Source of the DNA: JBGPTK01 sp963797765 | GTDB lineage: Bacteria; Acidobacteriota; Terriglobia; Acidiferrales; UBA7541 | Length of the DNA stretch: 64,000 nt | Assembly: GCA_963797765.1 (NCBI GenBank) | Contig: CAWCQU010000002.1 | Location: forward strand, 124,001-188,000 | Reading direction: 5' to 3' | Shown here: piece after piece, positions 54,725 through 63,573 of the stretch | Position numbering within the stretch: the stretch's first letter is position 1 | Layout: every line of letters begins with the position of its first letter | Translations under genes and position numbers: made by a program | The notes under the pieces: model-generated | The model's input: the letters and a program-made list of their open reading frames with translations, nothing else | Databases searched by the model: none | Told to the model about the DNA's origin: nothing

Positions 54725-55342
54725 ATGCGCATCGAGTTCACGCGAATGCCGGTGGTGTCGAATCCCATCCCAGAAGCGGTTTTCTTTTTTGTGGTGCTCA
54801 GTTGGTTCGCTTTCATGCTGGTCTTCTTTATCTGGAAGAAGCCGCCGAAGGCGGAGGAAACCAAGCGGGACAATGCCTCCCGCTGGGGAATTCTTTTGCA
54901 GTCGTTCGCATTCTTCGCCACCTGGTTTATCGCGAGGCAATACTTCACTCCCATCGTGCCAATGCCCAAGCCCGTGGAATTTATCGTGGCTGTTTTGACG
55001 ATCGCGCTGGCGGCGAGCTCGGTATGGATTTGCGCCACGGCGGCGCGCACGCTTGGCAAGCAATGGACGTATGTAGCGCGCGTGGTGGAAGGCCACAAAC
55101 TGATCACCGAAGGCCCTTACCGCTGGGTGCGCAATCCGATTTATACCGGAATGCTGGGAATGATGCTGGCGACGAATCTGGCTGTCAGCCGCTGGTGGGC
55201 GGTGCCCATCGCGCTGGCATTTTTCCTGGCTGGGAACCAGATTCGCATCCGCACGGAAGAAAAACTTCTGCGCGAAGCGTTCGGCGCCGAATTCGAGGAT
55301 TACGCCCGCCGCGTTCCGGCAATTGTGCCGCGCCTTTTTTAG
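54725..55342 (+). CDS. Isoprenylcysteine carboxyl methyltransferase (ICMT)-family membrane protein
   Basis: A 205-residue membrane protein with about five helices. The C-terminal catalytic signature is present: LITEGPYRWVRNPIYTGMLG (phosphatidylethanolamine/ICMT methyltransferase motif) and RIRTEEKLLREAFGAEFEDY. Bacteria lack prenylated CaaX proteins, so the true substrate is probably a lipid or small molecule. ATG 54725, AGGAG 7 nt upstream. Alone on the plus strand, followed by a dispersed repeat. Confidence 0.85.
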   Translation: MRIEFTRMPVVSNPIPEAVFFFVVLSWFAFMLVFFIWKKPPKAEETKRDNASRWGILLQSFAFFATWFIARQYFTPIVPMPKPVEFIVAVLTIALAASSVWICATAARTLGKQWTYVARVVEGHKLITEGPYRWVRNPIYTGMLGMMLATNLAVSRWWAVPIALAFFLAGNQIRIRTEEKLLREAFGAEFEDYARRVPAIVPRLF

Positions 55343-55364
55343 CGGAGCGGCTCGTTTTTGTTTC

Positions 55365-55457
55365 GTGTAGCGCCCGCCTTCAGGCGGGCATGTGCCTCAA
55401 CGCAAGGATGCCACCCTCCCGACAGAATTCGCCGGGCGAGGAAGGGTGGCGCTACAC
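55365..55457. repeat. 93 bp interspersed element with terminal inverted repeats
   Basis: Ends are perfect 10 bp inverted repeats (GTGTAGCGCC at 55365-55374, GGCGCTACAC at 55448-55457). Inside, CCCGCC-TTCA-GGCGGG (55373-55388) forms a strong hairpin, and CCACCCTCC is nearly complementary to GAAGGGTGG near the right end. No coding capacity. It lies just after the ICMT-like gene and could also end its transcript. Confidence 0.75.
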
Positions 55458-55582
55458 AACCCTCCCCAAACACTTGCAATGAACTTCTGACCAAGAGACC
55501 CGCCAGCGGAGAACAAATTCAGTGTTGGCCATACCGGCTGGCTCCTGTGTTTACTCGCACGCGATTCGCGATCCACATTTAC

Positions 55583-55600
55583 ATCGTAATACGATATAAT
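55583..55600 (+). promoter_or_regulatory. Promoter -10 overlapped by an ATCGTA-A-TACGAT dyad (MarR operator candidate)
   Basis: TATAAT at 55595-55600 ends 10 bp before the MarR ATG (55611), so the transcript would be nearly or fully leaderless; no ribosome binding site precedes the ATG. A perfect dyad ATCGTA A TACGAT at 55583-55595 abuts the -10, a usual position for autorepression by MarR proteins. Confidence 0.55.
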
Positions 55601-55610
55601 TCTACTTGCG

Positions 55611-56090
55611 ATGAAAGCTTCCCGTTCCAGCTCGGTGGACTACCAAACACGCGCGGAATTCCGTTACCAGATCCGGCGCTTTCTGAATTTCAGCGAGCGA
55701 GAGGCTCGCGCGGCGGGGCTGGAGCCGCAACAACATGAGGCCATGCTGGCGATCCGGGGCCTTCCGGAAGGCGTGCGGCCGACGATTGGCGAACTGGCGG
55801 AGCGGTTGCAGATCCAGCATCACAGCGCCGTGGAGCTTGCCGATCGATTGGAAAAACACGGACTGATCCGGCGTTACCGGGGCGAACAGGATCATCGCGA
55901 AGTTTTGCTGCGGCTGGCGCCAAGCGGTGAACGGGTGCTGAGCGAATTGTCGCACTCGCATGCCCGGCATTTGCGCGATGAGGGGACGGCGCTTCTGCGC
56001 ACACTGCGGAATGTGATCAGTGGCACAAATCCATCGGGGTCGCGATGGAGCTCGGTTGTGGGAACGACGCGCAAGCGCGCGCCGGCCTGA
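55611..56090 (+). CDS. MarR-family transcriptional regulator
   Basis: A 159-residue winged-helix regulator. TIGELAERLQIQHHSAVELADRLEKHGLIRRYRG is spread over the recognition region (helix-turn-helix about residues 62-90), followed by the wing DHREVLLRLAPSGERVL. Probably a dimer binding the dyad that overlaps its own promoter. The start lacks a Shine-Dalgarno sequence, which fits a leaderless message. The ClC gene begins 79 bp downstream on the same strand and may be co-regulated. Confidence 0.88.
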   Translation: MKASRSSSVDYQTRAEFRYQIRRFLNFSEREARAAGLEPQQHEAMLAIRGLPEGVRPTIGELAERLQIQHHSAVELADRLEKHGLIRRYRGEQDHREVLLRLAPSGERVLSELSHSHARHLRDEGTALLRTLRNVISGTNPSGSRWSSVVGTTRKRAPA

Positions 56091-56169
56091 ACGAAGGAAG
56101 CGCAGCACAGCGGGTTAGGCGCGGAGTATTCGTTTGATTTCAAAATATTAAGTTATTGGAGAGATTGAA

Positions 56170-58230
56170 TTGGAAGCTTCTGCTGCTCAAATCGCTTTGC
56201 CAGGACAACCTCCGCCGCCGGCCGGATTTCGCATCGGATACGTTTCGCTATTGGCGGCTCTGCTAGGAATGTTTGCCGGGCTGATTGCGTATGTTTTATA
56301 TGACCTGATCGGTTTTTTCACCAACCTTGCCTACTACCACACTTTGTCGGTGAAATTTCGCAGCCCGGAGCACACGCAACTGGGATTGTGGGTAATCCTG
56401 ATTCCCGTAGTTGGCGGCCTGATCGTGGGGCTGATGGCGAAGTATGGCTCGGAGAAAATCAAGGGGCATGGAATCCCGGAAGCGATGGAAGCGGTGCTGA
56501 CCTCGCGCAGCCGCATCGAAGCGAAAGTGGCCATCCTGAAGCCGATTTCCGCCGCCATCGCCATCGGAACCGGCGGCCCGTTCGGAGCGGAAGGGCCGAT
56601 CATTCAAACCGGCGGCGCGTTCGGTTCGTTGCTGGGCCAGCTTGTTTCGACCACCGCGGCGGAGCGGAAAGTTCTGCTGGCGTGCGGCGCCGGCGCGGGC
56701 ATGGCGGCGACGTTTAACACGCCGATTGCCGGAGTGATTCTGGCGATCGAATTGTTATTGTTCGAATTTCGCGGACGGTCGTTTATTCCGCTGGTGATCG
56801 CGAGTACTTTGGCGACGAGCGTGCACTTTCTATTGCTCGGGCAGAAATCCATGTTCTCGATGGGCAACGTGGATTTCGGAATTCCCAACGGGCTGCCGTA
56901 TTACCTGATTCTCGGCGTCATCTGCGGCGGCGCGGCGATCGGGTTCACAAAACTTCTTTACTGGGTGGAAGATCAATTTGAGAAGCTGCCGGTCAACGAA
57001 CTTTGGCATCCGGCAATCGGCGCGCTCGGCCTGGGGATCATTGGCTTTTTCGTTCCGCGCGTGCTGGGCGTGGGCTATGACACGATTTCCGATATTCTGA
57101 ACAACAATCTCGCGTTGAAGCTTTTGCTGTTGATCGCGGTGTTCAAGGCGCTGGCGCTGGTGATTTCATTGGGCTCCGGCACTTCGGGCGGATTGCTGGC
57201 GCCGATGTTCATGTCGAGCGCGGCCCTGGGCGCCGTATTTGCGATGCTGATTAACCGGATCGTTCCCGGAGCGCATCTTTCTCCCGGCGCGTTCGCGCTG
57301 GTGGCGATGGGAGCGGTGTTCGGTGCGGCGTCGCGGGCCACATTCACGTTCATCGTTTTCGCATTCGAAATCACGCGTGACTACAACTCCGTCCTGCCGC
57401 TGATGCTGGTGTGCGTGATCGCGGACATGATTGCCATCCGCTATCTGCCCAGCTCGATCATGACGGAAAAACTCGCGCGACGCGGCCTGGATGTTCACCA
57501 GGATTACGAAGCCGATGTTTTGAAAGTGGTGAAAGTGCGTGAAGTGATGACCACCGATCCCGCGATTATTTCCTCGACCGCAACCGTGCGCGAACTTGCC
57601 GATCGCTTCGCGAAGGGCGACGCCAGCCTGGGTTTGCAGCGCGGATTGCCTGTGGTGGGGGCGGACGCCGAATTGCTGGGCATCGTGACGCAAGGAGACC
57701 TGCTGCGCGCGCTGGAACAAGACCCGTCCGGGCAAATGAGCGTGCTGGACGCGGGCACCCGCGCGCCGGTGACGGCGTATCCCAATGAACGCTCATTCGA
57801 TGCGCTGTTCCGGATGCTGCAAAATAACATCGGCCGGTTGCCGGTGGTGAGCAGGGAAAACCCGAAGAAACTGGTGGGATACCTGAACCGATCGAGCGTG
57901 CTGAGCGCCTGGACGCGCCAGTTTGAAGATGAAAACGTCCGCGAACATGGCTGGATACGACATCTGATTCGCCGAAATTCGCGCGGCTCGGTGATCGCGG
58001 AAAAAACGATTACGGGCCGGGTGATGGCGCTCGGGCAAAATCTTCTGGAATTGACGCATCAAGAGGGAGATGAAACTTTGTCGAAGAAATTCCGGCTGGA
58101 GGAGAAGCTAGTTGGAATTCACGTGGGCGACCGGGTGACAATCTATTTCCGCGAGGATTCCGAGGGCAGCGTGGCAATACGAGTTGAAGAACTGCAGCGC
58201 CACGCTTCCAGCGCCAACCGGCAGTCTTGA
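56170..58230 (+). CDS. ClC-family chloride channel/transporter with CBS domains
   Basis: A 686-residue membrane protein. The ClC core (about residues 25-440) shows the selectivity motif GTGGPFGAEGPIIQTGG with the gating Glu in GAEGP, GMAATFNTPIAGVILAIE, and GSGTSGGLLAPMFM. Two CBS domains follow (about 455-580: VREVMTTDPAIISS and TAYPNERSFDALFRML). The last 80 residues (SVIAEKTITGRVMALGQNLLE) form a small soluble domain. The gating Glu suggests that proton-coupled exchange is possible, but the second proton-path Glu was not identified. TTG 56170 is the likely start, with GGAGAG about 9 nt upstream. Confidence 0.92.
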   Translation: MEASAAQIALPGQPPPPAGFRIGYVSLLAALLGMFAGLIAYVLYDLIGFFTNLAYYHTLSVKFRSPEHTQLGLWVILIPVVGGLIVGLMAKYGSEKIKGHGIPEAMEAVLTSRSRIEAKVAILKPISAAIAIGTGGPFGAEGPIIQTGGAFGSLLGQLVSTTAAERKVLLACGAGAGMAATFNTPIAGVILAIELLLFEFRGRSFIPLVIASTLATSVHFLLLGQKSMFSMGNVDFGIPNGLPYYLILGVICGGAAIGFTKLLYWVEDQFEKLPVNELWHPAIGALGLGIIGFFVPRVLGVGYDTISDILNNNLALKLLLLIAVFKALALVISLGSGTSGGLLAPMFMSSAALGAVFAMLINRIVPGAHLSPGAFALVAMGAVFGAASRATFTFIVFAFEITRDYNSVLPLMLVCVIADMIAIRYLPSSIMTEKLARRGLDVHQDYEADVLKVVKVREVMTTDPAIISSTATVRELADRFAKGDASLGLQRGLPVVGADAELLGIVTQGDLLRALEQDPSGQMSVLDAGTRAPVTAYPNERSFDALFRMLQNNIGRLPVVSRENPKKLVGYLNRSSVLSAWTRQFEDENVREHGWIRHLIRRNSRGSVIAEKTITGRVMALGQNLLELTHQEGDETLSKKFRLEEKLVGIHVGDRVTIYFREDSEGSVAIRVEELQRHASSANRQS

Positions 58231-58231
58231 T

Positions 58232-58501
58232 CTAGAGTTCTTTCGAGGCCCCTAGAGGCGGCTTGAGTGAGAGAGATGCAGGCTGGTCATGGGTCTGTGA
58301 TTCCGAATTGGCTGGCGGGAAACCTTGGCCGGTTTGCTTGCGGCGCTCGAATCGCTGCGCGTATTCGGTGCTGAAGCGCCTGCAATTGGGGTTGCGGCAT
58401 TTTGCGACCAGCCAGAAAGCCCTGGCGCCCGCCCGTCCGCAATAAGGACAATTGCATTCCTTACCGAGAAATCTGAGCAGCGGATTCGTTAAAAAATCCA
58501 T
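58232..58501 (-). CDS. Small zinc-ribbon protein
   Basis: An 89-residue protein with two Cys pairs, CPYC and CRNPNC, separated by 14 residues, a likely zinc ribbon; the C-terminal half is Ser/Pro-rich and probably disordered. It lies convergent with and 1 bp from the ClC stop. I do not recognise a family; the paired cysteines and good codon usage favour a real gene. Confidence 0.5.
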   Translation of the reverse strand: MDFLTNPLLRFLGKECNCPYCGRAGARAFWLVAKCRNPNCRRFSTEYAQRFERRKQTGQGFPPANSESQTHDQPASLSLKPPLGASKEL

Positions 58502-58566
58502 CCATCAACTCCGGCGAATTCAAATTTCGCGCATATCCCCGGCAGCCCTCGTGTGAAATCCGGGCG

Positions 58567-60309
58567 CTAGAAGCCGCCACCGCCGCCACCGCCGAAGCCG
58601 CCACCGGAAAACCCTCCTCCGCCGAATCCGGAACCGCCGGAACTGCGCGGGGCGGACGCCATCGCGGAGCCAGCCTGGTGCGACATCATGCCCAGGTCGT
58701 TCACAAAGTAGATGGGCTGGAACCCCGCGCCATAAGGGCCGCTGTACCAGCTTGGCGGTTGCAGATAAATATTGGCGAACGCACGCACCCATTTCTTCTC
58801 GACGCCCAGGGCCATCGCGTAGGGCAAGAACTTTTCAAACATTTCCGGAGTTTTCACGATACGTTCGAAGCGGTCTTCCTCGACACGCGCGAGAAACGTT
58901 TCAAATCCCAGCACGCCTTCGAGCGCGCGGGCGCCGTCATTCGTGCGCGCGGGCATGAAGAAGCCGAATCCGACGATGACCAGGCCGGTGAGGATTCCGG
59001 AAATCACTCCGGTCAGCGGAGAAGTGCCCAACGGGCCACTCATGGCTCCGCCGATCCAGGCGCCGATGCCTCCAACTGCAATGCCGCCGCCGATATAAGC
59101 GTTGCGCACTTTGTCGGGGCGGTGGAGATAATATTTGGCGGACATCAGCGCATCGAAAATGCGGTCGCGAATCGTGGGCAGGTGCGTATAGAAATGGTTC
59201 TGCAATTCCGTGAGGCTGACGGAATCGGTCGAACCGCCGTCGAACAGCGCGAAGAGCAGAGTTTGCTCGTGCGGCTTCAAGCTGCTCCATTCGCTGGCGG
59301 GCTTTTTCAAATGGAAAATGTAATTGCGGTGATGGACCAGGCCGAGCATTTGATCCGTCTCGGTCTGCTCAATCAAAAGGTAACCGCGCACTGCAAGATC
59401 GACGATGGTCGCGATGATATCGCGCATGGCGGCTTCGTTGTCCACCAGCGTGCCGCATTCCCCTGGAGAAAGGCCCTGCGGCGGCTCATATTGCACGGCG
59501 ATGGGCCTCAAACGCGGATCGCGTCCTTGTGAATACCACAGCCAGAACATTAAAAAGAAAGCGAGGATGGGAATCGCAAGCGGCCAATTGCTGCGCAAAA
59601 ACAGCCAGGCATTCTGCGTCCAGCCCGGCTCGTGGACGAATCCTTTATCCCAGCCAATCACCGCCGTCAGGCCTTCATGGAAATCGAGCTTCCGGCGCAT
59701 GTGAATTTGAACGACGTTGCCAAGAACCTCCACATCGGCATCCTGCTCGCGCGAGCCGTACGCGCCCGTGAACACCAGGGTGCGAACGCCGGTGACTCCG
59801 TTTGGTAGAACGATGCGGGCGTTGGCGTGATCGATGGGAACGTCCCATTCGTTGCCAGTGACGTTCCAATAAAGTTCGTCGTGATCCTCGAAGAATCGCA
59901 AGCCATCGAGAACGCGATAGCGCAGCGTCACGGAGCGCGTGGCGTTGACCGCGCCCGGAACATAAATTTTGAATTTCTTGTAGCCGCGCTGGGTGGTGAT
60001 TTCGTATTTCAGCGGATCGCCAGAATCCCCGGTAATGCTGATGGGTTCAAGGAACAGGGTGTAGCCGAAACCGCGTTGCGTGGTGTATTCCACCGGGATG
60101 GTTCGGTAGAGGCCGTGCCATTCGCCGGTGAATCGGGCCTGAATGATTTCGGTGACGACGCAGGTGGCATCCGGTTGCACTTCCACGCTGACATCGAAAT
60201 TCTGAATGCGAAGTTCGCGCGCGGCAGCGGATTGCGCGGCGCCGCCGGAAAGCATCAGCGCAAGGATGAGGAGCGCGATCCGCGGAAGCTTGCGGCGGGG
60301 AGTAGGCAT
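58567..60309 (-). CDS. DUF2207 membrane protein with Gly-rich C-terminus
   Basis: A 580-residue protein with signal peptide (IALLILALMLSGGAAQSAAA), an extracytoplasmic DUF2207 beta-domain (about 30-230: RIQNFDVSVEVQPDATCVVTE, GEWHGLYRTIPVEY), a membrane helix near 245 (LAIPILAFFLMFWLWYSQGRD), a cytosolic region, two further helices near 420-455, and a tail GGSGFGGGGFSGGGFGGGGG. Function is unknown; such proteins go with LemA, as here (14 bp downstream of it). Confidence 0.85.
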   Translation of the reverse strand: MPTPRRKLPRIALLILALMLSGGAAQSAAARELRIQNFDVSVEVQPDATCVVTEIIQARFTGEWHGLYRTIPVEYTTQRGFGYTLFLEPISITGDSGDPLKYEITTQRGYKKFKIYVPGAVNATRSVTLRYRVLDGLRFFEDHDELYWNVTGNEWDVPIDHANARIVLPNGVTGVRTLVFTGAYGSREQDADVEVLGNVVQIHMRRKLDFHEGLTAVIGWDKGFVHEPGWTQNAWLFLRSNWPLAIPILAFFLMFWLWYSQGRDPRLRPIAVQYEPPQGLSPGECGTLVDNEAAMRDIIATIVDLAVRGYLLIEQTETDQMLGLVHHRNYIFHLKKPASEWSSLKPHEQTLLFALFDGGSTDSVSLTELQNHFYTHLPTIRDRIFDALMSAKYYLHRPDKVRNAYIGGGIAVGGIGAWIGGAMSGPLGTSPLTGVISGILTGLVIVGFGFFMPARTNDGARALEGVLGFETFLARVEEDRFERIVKTPEMFEKFLPYAMALGVEKKWVRAFANIYLQPPSWYSGPYGAGFQPIYFVNDLGMMSHQAGSAMASAPRSSGGSGFGGGGFSGGGFGGGGGGGF

Positions 60310-60323
60310 TTTCCTGTTCGCTG

Positions 60324-60887
60324 CTACTTCGCGGCTGCAGGTGGATTGAAACTGACTTTGGGAGCTTCGCGCTCTGCGGCGCCGCTAACCTCGAAGAACT
60401 CGCGCGGCTTGAAGCTGAACATTCCCGCGATGATGTTGGAGGGGAACTGAGCGATTTTCGTGTTCAGATCGCGCACCACGGCGTTGTAGTAGCGGCGGGC
60501 GTTTTGAATCGTTTCTTCGAGTTGGTTCAACGTGCCTTGGAGTTGGTTGAAACTCTCGACAGCGCGCAGTTGGGGATACGCTTCCGCAAGAGCGAATACC
60601 TGGCGCAACGCTTGCGTCAGCATGCCTTCGGCTTCCGCTTTCGCCGCGGGGCCCTGGGTGGTCATGGCGCGATTGCGGGCTTCGACTACACCTTCGAGTG
60701 TGCCGCTTTCATGCGCGGCGTAGCCTTTGACGGTTTCCACGAGGTTGGGGATCAGGTCGTAGCGGCGCTTGAGTTGAACATCAATATCGGACCACGCGTT
60801 GTCGCACTGCACGCGCAGCTTTACCAGCCCGTTGTAGATTCCGATGACGATTACCACGAGCACCGCAACGACAATCAATGCAATCAT
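60324..60887 (-). CDS. lemA: LemA family protein
   Basis: A 187-residue membrane-anchored, coiled-coil protein: one N-terminal helix (IALIVVAVLVVIVIGIYNGLV), then NAWSDIDVQLKRRYDLIPNLVETVKGYA, the family signature, and NARRYYNAVVRDLNTKIAQFPSNIIA. ATG 60887 has GGAGG 5 nt upstream. Forms a two-gene unit with the DUF2207 protein. Role unknown, probably envelope-related. Confidence 0.95.
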   Translation of the reverse strand: MIALIVVAVLVVIVIGIYNGLVKLRVQCDNAWSDIDVQLKRRYDLIPNLVETVKGYAAHESGTLEGVVEARNRAMTTQGPAAKAEAEGMLTQALRQVFALAEAYPQLRAVESFNQLQGTLNQLEETIQNARRYYNAVVRDLNTKIAQFPSNIIAGMFSFKPREFFEVSGAAEREAPKVSFNPPAAAK

Positions 60888-61143
60888 GCGCGCCTCCGCG
60901 AAGCCCTACCCGCAGGAGAAAATTGAAATTCCCGAGGCTGGATTCGCGCCAAGCATACGGCGCAACGGGGCTGGTGTAAAGCGCCTGTACTCGTCCAGTG
61001 GAAGAGAGGGGCTTTCATTCCTTTCGTTGCTATGGGAATTGAAGCAGGAACTAGCGGGGGGAGCGATATTGAAGACCACGTTGAAGGAGGACGGTCCTTT
61101 TTCCTTGCGGCGCCTCCCATGTTGGGTGGTGACCTGCGTAAGC

Positions 61144-62349
61144 TCAGTTTTCCAAGTCCGTTAAACGGCAAATAAATCCCCATCCGCCGCCGAGTTCGCT
61201 CAGCGCCAGGATCAATTCGTTGCTGCCCTTCTTCAAGGGAAGGTAGACCGCATCGTTTTCCGGATTGACGATGCCAAGGAACCCGGGGTCGCGGAAACCC
61301 TGGGCGCTCCGTCCGGTGTAGAGAATTTTGCCATTCAGGAACACGCTGACGTCGTCGCTATAGCCGATGTAGAGCTTTTTCACCTGGTCGCGGACGGATT
61401 CGATGTTGGTCCGCGCATAGATCACTTTCATTCCCGGTTGGGGCTCCAGGCGTTTTGAAAAGTCGCCCTGGAACGTGACCCTTGGATGCGGGGCCTCGCG
61501 ATAACGATAGATCACCACAAAGCCGGGCGGCTCAGCCTCCACATCCTGCCAATGTATGGCTTCGCTCTCGGATGCTGAGAGAGGATGCTCCAGATTCCGT
61601 GCAAGCGCATCGTACGACGGCGAAAGGCTCCACTTCGTCAAAGTGTCCGGCGGCATCGGCGGCAGGTGACGCTCCCAGGGCGCGTCGGGCGTTGTTCGTA
61701 TTTCAAAATTCGAGAAATAGGTCACTCCGGTCAGGACGTACAACGCCACCTGGCCTTTTTGAATGCCGCTTTTCAGATCGTTCATCACCAGCGCGGGCTT
61801 GTCCATGTCCTTGACATAGAGTTTCGCTTGCGCGCCCGCTACCTCGAGACGCAGGTGGAACCAGACATCTTTCGGGATATCGACCGCGCCGGTGAAGCCT
61901 GGTCCATTATAGATTTGCCAGTTGCGGCCGGTATTGAAAACCGGGGTGTACTGCATGGCATCGGGAAGCCCGGACTTGTGCTGGCGGAGATAGACTTCCT
62001 CATAGTTTGCGCCGTCTTCAGCGATCCGGAAGTCGAAACCGAAAAAACCGCGGATTGCGGGGGTTGCCACATCCACATCGATCACGCCGTCGCGCATTTC
62101 AAAGTCTTTCAAAATCGCCGCTCCGCCATCGAGTAAGAGGCATTTGCGGCCTTGATATTCAGTCGTCTTGGCTTGTCCTTGCAAATCCCAGCGCGGGGAG
62201 TCCGAGGGAACGGAAAGCGTTTGCGGCATCTGCCCTGGCGTTGAAGCCTGCATCACCTTCAGCCCGGCGGATTCCGCCGCCAGTTTCGAATCAAAATTCT
62301 GGCCGAACCCAATGCAACCCAGAAGCAGAAGCGCTGTGATGATTCGCAA
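61144..62349 (-). CDS. Secreted protein with LamG/concanavalin A-like domain
   Basis: A 401-residue exported protein: signal peptide RIITALLLLGCIGFG, then a beta-sandwich segment (GVIDVDVATPAIRGFFGFDFRI, VWFHLRLEVAGAQAKLYV) of the laminin G / DUF1080-like type, and a C-terminal domain with VSVFLNGKILYTG. No catalytic motif is apparent. TTG 62349 has AGAAGGGAG 6 nt upstream and gives the best signal peptide; TTG 62367 is possible. It follows the metallo-beta-lactamase gene by 28 bp on the same strand. Confidence 0.65.
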   Translation of the reverse strand: MRIITALLLLGCIGFGQNFDSKLAAESAGLKVMQASTPGQMPQTLSVPSDSPRWDLQGQAKTTEYQGRKCLLLDGGAAILKDFEMRDGVIDVDVATPAIRGFFGFDFRIAEDGANYEEVYLRQHKSGLPDAMQYTPVFNTGRNWQIYNGPGFTGAVDIPKDVWFHLRLEVAGAQAKLYVKDMDKPALVMNDLKSGIQKGQVALYVLTGVTYFSNFEIRTTPDAPWERHLPPMPPDTLTKWSLSPSYDALARNLEHPLSASESEAIHWQDVEAEPPGFVVIYRYREAPHPRVTFQGDFSKRLEPQPGMKVIYARTNIESVRDQVKKLYIGYSDDVSVFLNGKILYTGRSAQGFRDPGFLGIVNPENDAVYLPLKKGSNELILALSELGGGWGFICRLTDLEN

Positions 62350-62377
62350 GTGTGTCTCCCTTCTCAAGTGGATTGCA

Positions 62378-63490
62378 TCAGCGCAGTGCCGCTTCGTTGA
62401 ACGTGATTTTCACCAGGTGAATCGTCATATCGTCAAATTCCGCTTGAAGATCTTTATCGTCACCCGCGAATTTCAAGCGGAACGGCGATAAATCGATCGA
62501 ATCTTTTACATCTTCCAGCGAATGGAATCCGGGATGGCCAATTTGGCGAATGCGCGCGCGCATCTGGTCCACAGCGCTTTGAAGCAGGTCAGCAACCTGG
62601 TACAGGAAGGTCTTGTCATGCAACACCGGTCCGTGCCCGGGAACAATTATTTCCGCGTCCAGTTGGGCCATGTTGCGCAATGTCTGGGCCCATTCCGCCG
62701 GGTAGCCATCGAAGGTGTACGGGATGGGATGAACCAGCAGATCGCCGGCGGCTAGGATTTTTTCCTTGGGCAGATACACGATGGCGTCGCCCGGAGTATT
62801 GCCGCGCCCCAGGTGCAATACTTGCACTTCGCGATTTCCAAGATCGATGTCGAGCTTGTCGGTGAAAGTGAGAGTGGGTGGCTGGTAAACCATCGCTCTA
62901 AATTCGGCTTCCTGCTGTTCCACGCCGGGGAGAAGTTCCTGGACTTGTTTTTTCTCTTCTTCGGTCAGAGCGCGGCCTTGCTGATTCTTTCCCTGCTTCC
63001 AGGCAGCGATTGCCGCGGCAAGCCGCTTGGGGGTTCGCTCGATATTCCCCGGTTGGATCAGGTCCATGTCTCTCTTGGTCTCTACCTGAGCGATGATGGC
63101 CAGGGAAGGAAATGCATCGAGATAAGCCTTGTTGCCATTGTTGTGGTCGTTGTGAAAATGAGTGTTGAGCAGATAGCCGACGGGTTTGTCCGTCCATTGG
63201 CGAATTTGCGCGATATCTTCGCGCGCGAAGGATGGCAGGTAACAGGAATCGACCACGAACACTTCCCGTTCGCCGATAATCACAGTGGTATTTCCGTTGA
63301 CGTTTCCGTCATTCAGATGCTTGTGCTGGATGGAGTAAACGCCCTCCGCCAGCTTGGTGATTTGCCGCTGGTTGGCGTCCGCCGGACTCGCAAATACCGG
63401 AGTGGCCGCAATCAACAAGGCTACTAATGACAGAAGGAATGACCGTCGCAGACTGAGATCAGATGTGCGTGTCAATTCAATTCCCTCCAT
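62378..63490 (-). CDS. Secreted metallo-beta-lactamase-fold hydrolase
   Basis: A 370-residue exported enzyme: signal segment SFLLSLVALLIAATPVFA, then the MBL signature THFHNDHNNG (HxHxDH), a later His-containing LHLGRGNTPGDAIVYLP with Asp in AAGDLLVHP, and PGHGPVLHD as the last metal-binding His block. Substrate unknown; the fold covers lactonases, quinoprotein-relay helpers and others. ATG 63490 is the likely start, with TTG 63475 an alternative that has GGAGGG at good distance. Confidence 0.8.
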   Translation of the reverse strand: MEGIELTRTSDLSLRRSFLLSLVALLIAATPVFASPADANQRQITKLAEGVYSIQHKHLNDGNVNGNTTVIIGEREVFVVDSCYLPSFAREDIAQIRQWTDKPVGYLLNTHFHNDHNNGNKAYLDAFPSLAIIAQVETKRDMDLIQPGNIERTPKRLAAAIAAWKQGKNQQGRALTEEEKKQVQELLPGVEQQEAEFRAMVYQPPTLTFTDKLDIDLGNREVQVLHLGRGNTPGDAIVYLPKEKILAAGDLLVHPIPYTFDGYPAEWAQTLRNMAQLDAEIIVPGHGPVLHDKTFLYQVADLLQSAVDQMRARIRQIGHPGFHSLEDVKDSIDLSPFRLKFAGDDKDLQAEFDDMTIHLVKITFNEAALR

Positions 63491-63573
63491 TTGCTCCGCG
63501 GATGGATCAGAGCCATCCAGCGATTCGCTGCCGATTCGGCGCCGCGCAATTTCTTTCCCGTGAAAAGGCCGGT

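Noticed and set aside
55365..55457. Possible insertion sequence ends (terminal inverted repeats)
   Set aside because: Only 93 bp and no transposase; better described as a small dispersed hairpin element.
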